Source: Antedon bifida
Taxonomy: Eukaryota > Echinodermata > Crinoidea > Comatulida > Antedonidae
Assembly: GCA_963402885.1 (NCBI GenBank)
Contig: OY727098.1
Coordinates: forward strand, 12,138,717-12,202,716
Reading direction: 5' to 3'
Length of the DNA: 64,000 nt
Part shown: in pieces, positions 30,001 to 43,009 of the stretch
How positions within the stretch are numbered: position 1 is the first letter of the stretch
Layout of the letters: the number at the start of each line of letters is the position of its first letter
Notes under the pieces: generated by a model
Databases searched by the model: none
What the model was told of the DNA's origin: nothing
What the model saw: the letters and a program-made list of their open reading frames with translations, nothing else
Translations under genes and position numbers: made by a program

Positions 30001-33000
30001 TACACTTTGATGGTTTTTGTGAAAAATTTTTGTCGAAATGCTCAAAATGGTCTAAAACGTTTTTAAATACGATATTAAGCTATTTTGTGCTCTTTGATGT
30101 TTTGTGTGAACATTTTTTGTCGAAATGCTCAAAATGGTCTAAAACGTTTTTAAATACGATATTAAGCTATTTTGTGCTCTTTGATGTTTTTGTGTGAAAA
30201 GTTTTATCGAATTGCTCAAAATGGTCTAAAACGGTTTATAATGAGATTTTAAGCACTTTGATGTTTTTGTGTAACCAAGTTTTTTCGAAAATCACAAAAT
30301 GGTCTAAAACGTCTCCAAATGCGATTTGAAGCTATTCTAAGCACTTTGGTGTTTTTATGTTAACAAGTTCTTTCGAAAATCACAAAATGGTCTAAAACGT
30401 TTTTAAATACGATATTAAGCTATTTTGTGCTCTTTGATGTTTTTGTGTGAAAAGTTTTATCGAATTGCTCAAAATGGTCTAAAACGGTTTATAATGAGAT
30501 TTTAAGCACTTTGATGTTTTTGTGTAACCAAGTTTTTTCGAAAATCACAAAATGGTCTAAAACGTCTCCAAATGCGATTTGAAGCTATTCTAAGCACTTT
30601 GGTGTTTTTATGATAACAAGTTTTTTCGAAAATCACAAAATGGTCTAAAACGTCTCCAAATGCGATTTGAAGCTATTCTAAGCACTTTGGTGTTTTTATG
30701 TTAACAAGTTTTTTCGAAAATCACAAAATGGTCTAAAACGTTTTTAAATACGATATTAAGCTATTTTGTGCTCTTTGATGTTTTTGTGTGAAAAGTTTTA
30801 TCGAATTGCTCAAAATGGTCTAAAACGGTTTCTAATGAGATTTTAAGCACTTTGATGTTTTTCTGTAACCAAGTTTGTTCGAAAATCACAAAATGGTCTA
30901 AAACGTCTCCAAATGCGATTTGAAGCTATTCTAAGCACTTTGGTGTTTTTATGATAACAAGTTTTTTCGAAAATCACAAAATGGTCTAAAACGTCTCCAA
31001 ATGCGATTTGAAGCTATTCTAAGCACTTTGGTGTTTTTATGTTAACAAGTTTTTTCGAAAATCACAAAATGGTCTAAAACGTCTCCAAATGCGATTTGAA
31101 GCTATTCTAAGCACTTTGGTGTTTTTATGTTAACAAGTTTTTTCGAAAATCACAAAATGGTATAAAACGTCTCCAAATGCGATTTGAAGCTATTCTGTAC
31201 ACTTTGATGGTTTTTGTGAAAAATTTTTGTCGAAATGCTCAAAATGGTCTAAAACGTTTTTAAATACGATATTAAGCTATTTTGTGCTCTTTGATGTTTT
31301 GTGTGAACATTTTTTGTCGAAATGCTCAAAATGGTCTAAAACGTTTTTAAATACGATATTAAGCTATTTTGTGCTCTTTGATGTTTTTGTGTGAAAAGTT
31401 TTATCGAATTGCTCAAAATGGTCTAAAACGGTTTCTAATGAGATTTTAAGCACTTTGATGTTTTTCTATAACCAAGTTTTTTCGAAAATCACAAAATGGT
31501 CTAAAACGTCTCCAAATGCGATTTGAAGCTATTCTAAGCACTTTGGTGTTTTTATGTTAACAAGTTTTTTCGAAAATAACAAAATGGTCTAAAATGTCTC
31601 CAAATGCGATTTGAAGCTATTCTTAGCACTTTGGTGTTTTTATGTTAACAAGTTTTTTCGAAAATCACAAAATGGTCTAAAACGTCTCCAAATGCGATTT
31701 GAAGCTATTCTGCACACTTTGATGTTTTGTGTGAAAAATTTTTGTCGAAATGCTCAAAATGGTCTAAAACGTTTTTAAATACGATATTAAGTTATTTTGT
31801 GCTCTTTGATGTTTTTATGTGAAAGGTTTTATCGAATTGCTCAAAATGGTCTAAAATGGTTTATAATGAGATTTTAAGCAATTTGATGTTTTTGTGTAAC
31901 CAAGTTTTTTCGAAAATCACAAAATGGTCTAAAACGTCTCCAAATGCGATTTGAAGCTATTCTAAGCACTTTGGTGTTTTTATGTTAACAAGTTTTTTCG
32001 AAAATCACAAAATGGTCTAAAACGTCTCCAAATGCGATTTGAAGCTATTCTGTAGACTTTGATGTTTTTTGTGAAAAATTTTTGTCGAAATGCTCAAAAT
32101 GGTCTAAAACGTTTTTAAATACGATATTAAGCTATTTTGTGCTCTTTGATGTTTTTGTGTGAAAAGTTTTATCGAATTGCTCAAAATGGTCTAAAACGGT
32201 TTCTAATGAGATTTAAAGCACTTTGATGTTTTTCTGTAACCAAGTTTTTTCGAAAATCACAAATTGGTCTAAAACGTCTCCAAATGCGATTTGAAGCTAT
32301 TCTGCACACTTTGATGTTTTGTGTGAAACATTTTTGTCGAAATGCTCAAAATGGTCTAAAACGTTTTTAAATACGATATTAAGCTATTTTGGGCTCTTTG
32401 ATGTTTTTGTGTGAAAAGTTTTATCGAATTGCTCAAAATGGTCTAAAACGGTTTCTAATGAGATTTTAAGCACTTTGATGTTTTTCTATAACCAAGTTTT
32501 TTCGAAAATCACAAAATGGTCTAAAACGTCTCCAAATGCGATTTGAAGCTATTCTAAGCACTTTGGTGTTTTTATGTTAACAAGTTTTTTCGAAAATAAC
32601 AAAATGGTCTAAAATGTCTCCAAATGCGATTTGAAGCTATTCTTAGCACTTTGGTGTTTTTATGTTAACAAGTTTTTTCGAAAATCACAAAATGGTCTAA
32701 AACGTCTCCAAATGCGATTTGAAGCTATTCTGCACACTTTGATGTTTGGTGTGAAAATTTTTTGTCGAAATGCTCAAAATGGTCTAAAACGTTTTTAAAT
32801 ACGATATTAAGCTATTTTGTGCTCTTTGATGTTTTTGTGTGAAAAGTTTTATCGAATTGCTCAAAATGGTCTAAAACGGTTTATAATGAGATTTTAAGCA
32901 CTTTGATGTTTTTGTGTAACCAAGTTTTTTCGAAAATCACAAAATGGTCTAAAACGTCTCCAAATGCGATTTGAAGCTATTCTAAGCACTTTGGTGTTTT

Positions 33001-36000
33001 TATGTTAACAAGTTCTTTCGAAAATCACAAAATGGTCTAAAACGTTTTTAAATACGATATTAAGCTATTTTGTGCTCTTTGATGTTTTTGTGTGAAAAGT
33101 TTTATCGAATTGCTCAAAATGGTCTAAAACGGTTTCTAATGAGATTTAAAGCACTTTGATGTTTTTCTGTAACCAAGTTTTTTCGAAAATCACAAATTGG
33201 TCTAAAACGTCTCCAAATGCGATTTGAAGCTATTCTGCACACTTTGATGTTTTGTGTGAAACATTTTTGTCGAAATGCTCAAAATGGTCTAAAACGTTTT
33301 TAAATACGATATTAAGCTATTTTGGGCTCTTTGATGTTTTTGTGTGAAAAGTTTTATCGAATTGCTCAAAATGGTCTAAAACGGTTTCTAATGAGATTTT
33401 AAGCACTTTGATGTTTTTGTGTAACCAAGTTTTTTCGAAAATCACAAAATGGTCTAAAACGTCTCCAAATGCGATTTGAAGCTATTCTAAGCACTTTGGT
33501 GTTTTTATGATAACAAGTTTTTTCGAAAATCACAAAATGGTCTAAAACGTCTCCAAATGCGATTTGAAGCTATTCTAAGCACTTTGGTGTTTTTATGTTA
33601 ACAAGTTTTTTCGAAAATCACAAAATGGTCTAAAACGTTTTTAAATACGATATTAAGCTATTTTGTGCTCTTTGATGTTTTTGTGTGAAAAGTTTTATCG
33701 AATTGCTCAAAATGGTCTAAAACGGTTTCTAATGAGATTTTAAGCACTTTGATGTTTTTCTGTAACCAAGTTTGTTCGAAAATCACAAAATGGTCTAAAA
33801 CGTCTCCAAATGCGATTTGAAGCTATTCTAAGCACTTTGGTGTTTTTATGATAACAAGTTTTTTCGAAAATCACAAAATGGTCTAAAACGTCTCCAAATG
33901 CGATTTGAAGCTATTCTAAGCACTTTGGTGTTTTTATGTTAACAAGTTTTTTCGAAAATCACAAAATGGTCTAAAACGTCTCCAAATGCGATTTGAAGCT
34001 ATTCTAAGCACTTTGGTGTTTTTATGTTAACAAGTTTTTTCGAAAATCACAAAATGGTCTAAAACGTCTCCAAATGCGATTTGAAACTATTCTGTACACT
34101 TTGATGGTTTTTGTGAAAATTTTTTGTCGAAATGCTCAAAATGGTCTAAAACGTTTTTAAATACGATATTAAGCTATTTTGTGCTCTTTGATGTTTTTGT
34201 GTGAAAAGTTTTATCGAATTGCTCAAAATGGTCTAAAACGGTTTCTAATGAGATTTTAAGCACTTTTATGTTTTTCTGTAACCAAGTTTTTTCGAAAATC
34301 ACAAAATGGTCTAAAACGTCTCCAAATGCGATTTGAAGCTATTCTAAGCACTTTGGTGTTTTTATGTTAACATGTTTTTTCGAAAATAACAAAATGGTCT
34401 AAAATGTCTCCAAATGCGATTTGAAGCTATTCTAAGCACTTTGGTGTTTTTATGTTAACAAGTTTTTTCGAAAATCACAAAATGGTCTAAAACGTCTCCA
34501 AATGCGATTTGAAGCTATTCTTAGCACTTTGGTGTTTTTCTATAACCAAGTTTTTTCGAAAATCACAAAATGGTCTAAAACGTCTCCAAATGCGATTTGA
34601 AGCTATTCTAAGCACTTTGGTGTTTTTATGTTAACAAGTTTTTTCGAAAATAACAAAATGGTCTAAAATGTCTCCAAATGCGATTTGAAGCTATTCTTAG
34701 CACTTTGGTGTTTTTATGTTAACAAGTTTTTTCGAAAATCACAAAATGGTCTAAAACGTCTCCAAATGCGATTTGAAGCTATTCTGCACACTTTGATGTT
34801 TTGTGTGAAAAATTTTTGTCGAAATGCTCAAAATGGTCTAAAACGTTTTTAAATACGATATTAAGCTATTTTGTGCTCTTTGATGTTTTTGTGTGAAAAG
34901 TTTTATCGAATTGCTCAAAATGGTCTAAAACGGTTTATAATGAGATTTTAAGCACTTTGATGTTTTTGTGTAACCAAGTTTTTTCGAAAATCACAAAATG
35001 GTCTAAAACGTCTCCAAATGCGATTTGAAGCTATTCTAAGCACTTTGGTGTTTTTATGTTAACAAGTTCTTTCGAAAATCACAAAATGGTCTAAAACGTT
35101 TTTAAATACGATATTAAGCTATTTTGTGCTCTTTGATGTTTTTGTGTGAAAAGTTTTATCGAATTGCTCAAAATGGTCTAAAACGGTTTCTAATGAGATT
35201 TTAAGCACTTTGATGTTTTTCTATAACCAAGTTTTTTCGAAAATCACAAAATGGTCTAAAACGTCTCCAAATGCGATTTGAAGCTATTCTAAGCACTTTG
35301 GTGTTTTTATGTTAACAAGTTTTTTCGAAAATAACAAAATGGTCTAAAATGTCTCCAAATGCGATTTGAAGCTATTCTTAGCACTTTGGTGTTTTTATGT
35401 TAACAAGTTTTTTCGAAAATCACAAAATGGTCTAAAACGTCTCCAAATGCGATTTGAAGCTATTCTGCACACTTTGATGTTTTGTGTGAAAAATTTTTGT
35501 CGAAATGCTCAAAATGGTCTAAAACGTTTTTAAATACGATATTAAGCTATTTTGTGCTCTTTGATGTTTTTATGTGAAAAGTTTTATCGAATTGCTCAAA
35601 ATGGTCTAAAATGGTTTATAATGAGATTTTAAGCAATTTGATGTTTTTGTGTAACCAAGTTTTTTCGAAAATCACAAAATGGTCTAAAACGTCTCCAAAT
35701 GCGATTTGAAGCTATTCTAAGCACTTTGGTGTTTTTATGTTAACAAGTTTTTTCGAAAATCACAAAATGGTCTAAAACGTCTCCAAATGCGATTTGAAGC
35801 TATTCTGTACACTTTGATGTTTTTTTGAAAATTTTTTGTCGAAATGCTCAAAATGGTCTAAAACGTTTTTAAATACGATATTAAGCTATTTTGTGCTCTT
35901 TGATGTTTTTGTGTGAAAAGTTTTATCGAATTGCTCAAAATGGTCTAAAACGGTTTCTAATGAGATTTAAAGCACTTTGATGTTTTTCTGTAACCAAGTT

Positions 36001-39000
36001 TTTTCGAAAATCACAAAATGGTCTAAAACGTCTCCAAATGCGATTTGAAGCTATTCTGCACACTTTGATGTTTTGTGTGAAAAATTTTTGTCGAAATGCT
36101 CAAAATGGTCAAAAACGTTTTTAAATACGATATTAAGCTATTTTGTGCTCTTTGATGTTTTTGTGTGAAAAGTTTTATCGAATTGCTCAAACTGGTCTAA
36201 AACGGTTTCTAATGAGATTTTAAGCACTTTGATGTTTTTCTGTAACCAAGTTTTTTCGAAAATCACAAAATAGTCTAAAACGTCTCCAAATGCGATTTGA
36301 AGCTATTCTAAGCACTTTGGTGTTTTTATGTTAACAAGTTTTTTCGAAAATAACAAAATGGTCTAAAATGTCTCCAAATGCGATTTGAAGCTATTCTTAG
36401 CACTTTGGTGTTTTTATGTTAACAAGTTTTTTCGAAAATCACAAAATGGTCTAAAACGTCTCCAAATGCGATTTGAAGCTATTCTGCACACTTTGATGTT
36501 TTGTGTGAAAAATTTTTGTCGAAATGCTCAAAATGGTCTAAAACGTTTTTAAATACGATATTAAGCTATTTTGTGCTCTTTGATGTTTTTGTGTGAAAAG
36601 TTTTATCGAATTGCTCAAAATGGTCTAAAACGGTTTATAATGAGATTTTAAGCACTTTGATGTTTTTGTGTAACCAAGTTTTTTCGAAAATCACAAAATG
36701 GTCTAAAACGTCTCCAAATGCGATTTGAAGCTATTCTAAGCACTTTGGTGTTTTTATGTTAACAAGTTCTTTCGAAAATCACAAAATGGTCTAAAACGTT
36801 TTTAAATACGATATTAAGCTATTTTGTGCTCTTTGATGTTTTTGTGTGAAAAGTTTTATCGAATTGCTCAAAATGGTCTAAAACGGTTTATAATGAGATT
36901 TTAAGCACTTTGATGTTTTTGTGTAACCAAGTTTTTTCGAAAATCACAAAATGGTCTAAAACGTCTCCAAATGCGATTTGAAGCTATTCTAAGCACTTTG
37001 GTGTTTTTATGATAACAAGTTTTTTCGAAAATCACAAAATGGTCTAAAACGTCTCCAAATGCGATTTGAAGCTATTCTAAGCACTTTGGTGTTTTTATGT
37101 TAACAAGTTTTTTCGAAAATCACAAAATGGTCTAAAACGTTTTTAAATACGATATTAAGCTATTTTGTGCTCTTTGATGTTTTTGTGTGAAAAGTTTTAT
37201 CGAATTGCTCAAAATGGTCTAAAACGGTTTCTAATGAGATTTTAAGCACTTTGATGTTTTTCTGTAACCAAGTTTGTTCGAAAATCACAAAATGGTCTAA
37301 AACGTCTCCAAATGCGATTTGAAGCTATTCTAAGCACTTTGGTGTTTTTATGATAACAAGTTTTTTCGAAAATCACAAAATGGTCTAAAACGTCTCCAAA
37401 TGCGATTTGAAGCTATTCTAAGCACTTTGGTGTTTTTATGTTAACAAGTTTTTTCGAAAATCACAAAATGGTCTAAAACGTCTCCAAATGCGATTTGAAG
37501 CTATTCTAAGCACTTTGGTGTTTTTATGTTAACAAGTTTTTTCGAAAATCACAAAATGGTATAAAACGTCTCCAAATGCGATTTGAAGCTATTCTGTACA
37601 CTTTGATGGTTTTTGTGAAAAATTTTTGTCGAAATGCTCAAAATGGTCTAAAACGTTTTTAAATACGATATTAAGCTATTTTGTGCTCTTTGATGTTTTG
37701 TGTGAACATTTTTTGTCGAAATGCTCAAAATGGTCTAAAACGTTTTTAAATACGATATTAAGCTATTTTGTGCTCTTTGATGTTTTTGTGTGAAAAGTTT
37801 TATCGAATTGCTCAAAATGGTCTAAAACGGTTTCTAATGAGATTTTAAGCACTTTGATGTTTTTCTATAACCAAGTTTTTTCGAAAATCACAAAATGGTC
37901 TAAAACGTCTCCAAATGCGATTTGAAGCTATTCTAAGCACTTTGGTGTTTTTATGTTAACAAGTTTTTTCGAAAATAACAAAATGGTCTAAAATGTCTCC
38001 AAATGCGATTTGAAGCTATTCTTAGCACTTTGGTGTTTTTATGTTAACAAGTTTTTTCGAAAATCACAAAATGGTCTAAAACGTCTCCAAATGCGATTTG
38101 AAGCTATTCTGCACACTTTGATGTTTTGTGTGAAAAATTTTTGTCGAAATGCTCAAAATGGTCTAAAACGTTTTTAAATACGATATTAAGTTATTTTGTG
38201 CTCTTTGATGTTTTTATGTGAAAGGTTTTATCGAATTGCTCAAAATGGTCTAAAATGGTTTATAATGAGATTTTAAGCAATTTGATGTTTTTGTGTAACC
38301 AAGTTTTTTCGAAAATCACAAAATGGTCTAAAACGTCTCCAAATGCGATTTGAAGCTATTCTAAGCACTTTGGTGTTTTTATGTTAACAAGTTTTTTCGA
38401 AAATCACAAAATGGTCTAAAACGTCTCCAAATGCGATTTGAAGCTATTCTGTAGACTTTGATGTTTTTTGTGAAAAATTTTTGTCGAAATGCTCAAAATG
38501 GTCTAAAACGTTTTTAAATACGATATTAAGCTATTTTGTGCTCTTTGATGTTTTTGTGTGAAAAGTTTTATCGAATTGCTCAAAATGGTCTAAAACGGTT
38601 TCTAATGAGATTTAAAGCACTTTGATGTTTTTCTGTAACCAAGTTTTTTCGAAAATCACAAATTGGTCTAAAACGTCTCCAAATGCGATTTGAAGCTATT
38701 CTGCACACTTTGATGTTTTGTGTGAAACATTTTTGTCGAAATGCTCAAAATGGTCTAAAACGTTTTTAAATACGATATTAAGCTATTTTGGGCTCTTTGA
38801 TGTTTTTGTGTGAAAAGTTTTATCGAATTGCTCAAAATGGTCTAAAACGGTTTCTAATGAGATTTTAAGCACTTTGATGTTTTTCTATAACCAAGTTTTT
38901 TCGAAAATCACAAAATGGTCTAAAACGTCTCCAAATGCGATTTGAAGCTATTCTAAGCACTTTGGTGTTTTTATGTTAACAAGTTTTTTCGAAAATAACA

Positions 39001-42000
39001 AAATGGTCTAAAATGTCTCCAAATGCGATTTGAAGCTATTCTTAGCACTTTGGTGTTTTTATGTTAACAAGTTTTTTCGAAAATCACAAAATGGTCTAAA
39101 ACGTCTCCAAATGCGATTTGAAGCTATTCTGCACACTTTGATGTTTGGTGTGAAAAATTTTTGTCGAAATGCTCAAAATGGTCTAAAACGTTTTTAAATA
39201 CGATATTAAGCTATTTTGTGCTCTTTGATGTTTTTGTGTGAAAAGTTTTATCGAATTGCTCAAAATGGTCTAAAACGGTTTATAATGAGATTTTAAGCAC
39301 TTTGATGTTTTTGTGTAACCAAGTTTTTTCGAAAATCACAAAATGGTCTAAAACGTCTCCAAATGCGATTTGAAGCTATTCTAAGCACTTTGGTGTTTTT
39401 ATGATAACAAGTTTTTTCGAAAATCACAAAATAGTCTAAAACGTCTCCAAATGCGATTTGAAGCTATTCTAAGCACTTTGGTGTTTTTATGTTAACAAGT
39501 TTTTTCGAAAATCACAAAATGGTCTAAAACGTTTTTAAATACGATATTAAGCTATTTTGTGCTCTTTGATGTTTTTGTGTGAAAAGTTTTATCGAATTGC
39601 TCAAAATGGTCTAAAACGGTTTCTAATGAGATTTTAAGCACTTTGATGTTTTTCTGTAACCAAGTTTGTTCGAAAATCACAAAATGGTCTAAAACGTCTC
39701 CAAATGCGATTTGAAGCTATTCTAAGCACTTTGGTGTTTTTATGATAACAAGTTTTTTCGAAAATCACAAAATGGTCTAAAACGTCTCCAAATGCGATTT
39801 GAAGCTATTCTAAGCACTTTGGTGTTTTTATGTTAACAAGTTTTTTCGAAAATCACAAAATGGTCTAAAACGTCTCCAAATGCGATTTGAAGCTATTCTA
39901 AGCACTTTGGTGTTTTTATGTTAACAAGTTTTTTCGAAAATCACAAAATGGTCTAAAACGTCTCCAAATGCGATTTGAAACTATTCTGTACACTTTGATG
40001 GTTTTTGTGAAAATTTTTTGTCGAAATGCTCAAAATGGTCTAAAACGTTTTTAAATACGATATTAAGCTATTTTGTGCTCTTTGATGTTTTTGTGTGAAA
40101 AGTTTTATCGAATTGCTCAAAATGGTCTAAAACGGTTTCTAATGAGATTTTAAGCAATTTGATGTTTTTCTGTAACCAAGTTTTTTCGAAAATCACAAAA
40201 TGGTCTAAAACGTCTCCAAATGCGATTTGAAGCTATTCTAAGCACTTTGGTGTTTTTATGTTAACATGTTTTTTCGAAAATAACAAAATGGTCTAAAATG
40301 TCTCCAACTGCGATTTGAAGCTATTCTTAGCACTTTGGTGTTTTTCTATAACCAAGTTTTTTCGAAAATCACAAAATGGTCTAAAACGTCTCCAAATGCG
40401 ATTTGAAGCTATTCTAAGCACTTTGGTGTTTTTATGTTAACAAGTTTTTTCGAAAATAACAAAATGGTCTAAAATGTCTCCAAATGCGATTTGAAGCTAT
40501 TCTTAGCACTTTGGTGTTTTTATGTTAACAAGTTTTTTCGAAAATCACAAAATGGTCTAAAACGTCTCCAAATGCGATTTGAAGCTATTCTGCACACTTT
40601 GATGTTTTGTGTGAAAAATTTTTGTCGAAATGCTCAAAATGGTCTAAAACGTTTTTAAATACGATATTAAGTTATTTTGTGCTCTTTGATGTTTTTATGT
40701 GAAAAGTTTTATCGAATTGCTCAAAATGGTCTAAAATGGTTTATAATGAGATTTTAAGCAATTTGATGTTTTTGTGTAACCAAGTTTTTTCGAAAATCAC
40801 AAAATGGTCTAAAACGTCTCCAAATGCGATTTGAAGCTATTCTAAGCACTTTGGTGTTTTTATGTTAACAAGTTTTTTCGAAAATCACAAAATGGTCTAA
40901 AACGTCTCCAAATGCGATTTGAAGCTATTCTGTAGACTTTAATTTTTTTTGTGAAAAATTTTTGTCGAAATGCTCAAAATGGTCTAAAACGTTTTTAAAT
41001 TCGATATTAAGCTATTTTGTGCTCTTTGATGTTTTTGTGTGAAAAGTTTTATCGAATTGCTCAAAATGGTCTAAAACGGTTTCTAATGAGATTTAAAGCA
41101 CTTTGATGTTTTTCTGTAACCAAGTTTTTTCGAAAATCACAAAATGGTCTAAAACGTCTCCAAATGCGATTTGAAGCTATTCTGCACACTTTGATGTTTT
41201 GTGTGAAACATTTTTGTCGAAATGCTCAAAATGGTCTAAAACGTTTTTAAATACGATATTAAGCTATTTTGTGCTCTTTGATGTTTTTGTGTGAAAAGTT
41301 TTATCGAATTGCTCAAAATGGTCTAAAACGGTTTCTAATGAGATTTTAAGCACTTTGATGTTTTTCTGTAACCAAGTTTTTTCGAAAATCACAAAATGGT
41401 CTAAAACGTCTCCAAATGCGATTTGAAGCTATTCTAAGCACTTTGGTGTTTTTATGTTAACATGTTTTTTCGAAAATAACAAAATGGTCTAAAATGTCTC
41501 CAAATGCGATTTGAAGCTATTCTTAGAACTTTGGTGTTTTTCTATAACCAAGTTTTTTCGAAAATCACAAAATGGTCTAAAACGTCTCCAAATGCGATTT
41601 GAAGCTATTCTAAGCACTTTGGTGTTTTTATGTTAACAAGTTTTTTCGAAAATAACAAAATGGTCTAAAATGTCTCCAAATGCGATTTGAAGCTATTCTT
41701 AGCACTTTGGTGTTTTTATGTTAACAAGTTTTTTCGAAAATCACAAAATGGTCTAAAACGTCTCCAAATGCGATTTGAAGCTATTCTGCACACTTTGATG
41801 TTTTGTGTGAAAAATTTTTGTCGAAATGCTCAAAATGGTCTAAAACGTTTTTAAATACGATATTAAGTTATTTTGTGCTCTTTGATGTTTTTATGTGAAA
41901 AGTTTTATCGAATTGCTCAAAATGGTCTAAAATGGTTTATAATGAGATTTTAAGCAATTTGATGTTTTTGTGTAACCAAGTTTTTTCGAAAATCACAAAA

Positions 42001-42998
42001 TGGTCTAAAACGTCTCCAAATGCGATTTGAAGCTATTCTAAGCACTTTGGTGTTTTTATGTTAACAAGTTTTTTCGAAAATCACAAAATGGTCTAAAACG
42101 TCTCCAAATGCGATTTGAAGCTATTCTGTAGACTTTGATGTTTTTTGTGAAAAATTTTTGTCGAAATGCTCAAAATGGTCTAAAACGTTTTTAAATACGA
42201 TATTAAGCTATTTTGTGCTCTTTGATGTTTTTGTGTGAAAAGTTTTATCGAATTGCTCAAAATGGTCTAAAACGGTTTCTAATGAGATTTAAAGCACTTT
42301 GATGTTTTTCTGTAACCAAGTTTTTTCGAAAATCACAAAATGGTCTAAAACGTCTCCAAATGCGATTTGAAGCTATTCTGCACACTTTGATGTTTTGTGT
42401 GAAACATTTTTGTCGAAATGCTCAAAATGGTCTAAAACGTTTTTAAATACGATATTAAGCTATTTTGTGCTCTTTGATGTTTTTGTGTGAAAAGTTTTAT
42501 CGAATTGCTCAAAATGGTCTAAAACGGTTTATAATGAGATTTTAAGCACTTTGATGTTTTTGTGTAACCAAGTTTTTTCGAAAATCACAAAATGGTCTAA
42601 AACGTCTCCAAATGCGATTTGAAGCTATTCTAAGCACTTTGGTGTTTTTATGTTAACAAGTTCTTTCGAAAATCACAAAATGGTCTAAAACGTTTTTAAA
42701 TACGATATTAAGCTATTTTGTGCTCTTTGATGTTTTTGTGTGAAAAGTTTTATCGAATTGCTCAAAATGGTCTAAAACGGTTTATAATGAGATTTTAAGC
42801 ACTTTGATGTTTTTGTGTAACCAAGTTTTTTCGAAAATCACCAAATGGTCTAAAACGTCTCCAAATGCGATTTGAAGCTATTCTAAGAACTTTGGTGTTT
42901 TTATGTTAGCAAGTTTTTTCGAAAATCACAAAATGGTCTAAAACGTTTTTAAATACGATATTAAGCTATTTTGTGCTCTTTGATGTTTTTGTGTGAAA
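1..42998 (+). repeat. Satellite array, 79-88 bp monomers in higher-order repeats
   Basis: A continuous AT-rich tandem array. Nearly every monomer carries the core AATGGTCTAAAACG. Four main monomer types can be read. A (88 bp, for example 253-340) begins AAGTTTTTTCGAAAATCAC and ends TTTTTATGTTAAC. B has the same start but ends CACTTTGATGTTTTGTGTGA. C carries TTTTTGTCGAAATGCTC and AAATACGATATTAAGC. D (about 79 bp) carries TTTTATCGAATTGCTC and TAATGAGATTT. B-C-D together form a block of about 251 bp (341-591), interspersed with one or several A monomers. No gene is present: the few open frames are short and follow the repeat period. Strand is given as the orientation in which the core reads as above. 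Function is unknown; centromeric, pericentromeric or other heterochromatic satellite are all possible. Confidence 0.95.
17285..18830 (+). repeat. Divergent satellite island, about 768-bp higher-order unit in two copies
   Basis: Monomers here differ from the homogeneous array on both sides. Diagnostic variants are CACCCAAATGG with GGTCTAAAGCGTC (from 17311 and again from 18079, 768 bp apart), GGTCTATAACGTCTCT (near 17495 and 18263), and TCGAAATCCTC in the D monomer (near 17655, 18421 and 18760). The two about 768-bp units are nearly identical to each other. The same variants, reverse-complemented, recur in the inverted array at 43-46.7 kb, so this island and that array share an older satellite subfamily. 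Confidence 0.8.
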
Positions 42999-43009
42999 TG
43001 TTTAACATG
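42999..43009. other. Satellite orientation switch point
   Basis: The forward array breaks off inside a C/D monomer boundary after GTTTTTGTGTGAAA. A short TGTTTAACATG follows, and the array then continues as its reverse complement from GTGATTTTCGAAAAAACTTG. The stretch between the two orientations is only about 11 bp and matches neither side well. Confidence 0.85.

Noticed and set aside
1-42998. CRISPR array
   Set aside because: Repeats are contiguous monomers with no unique spacers, and the DNA is eukaryotic.
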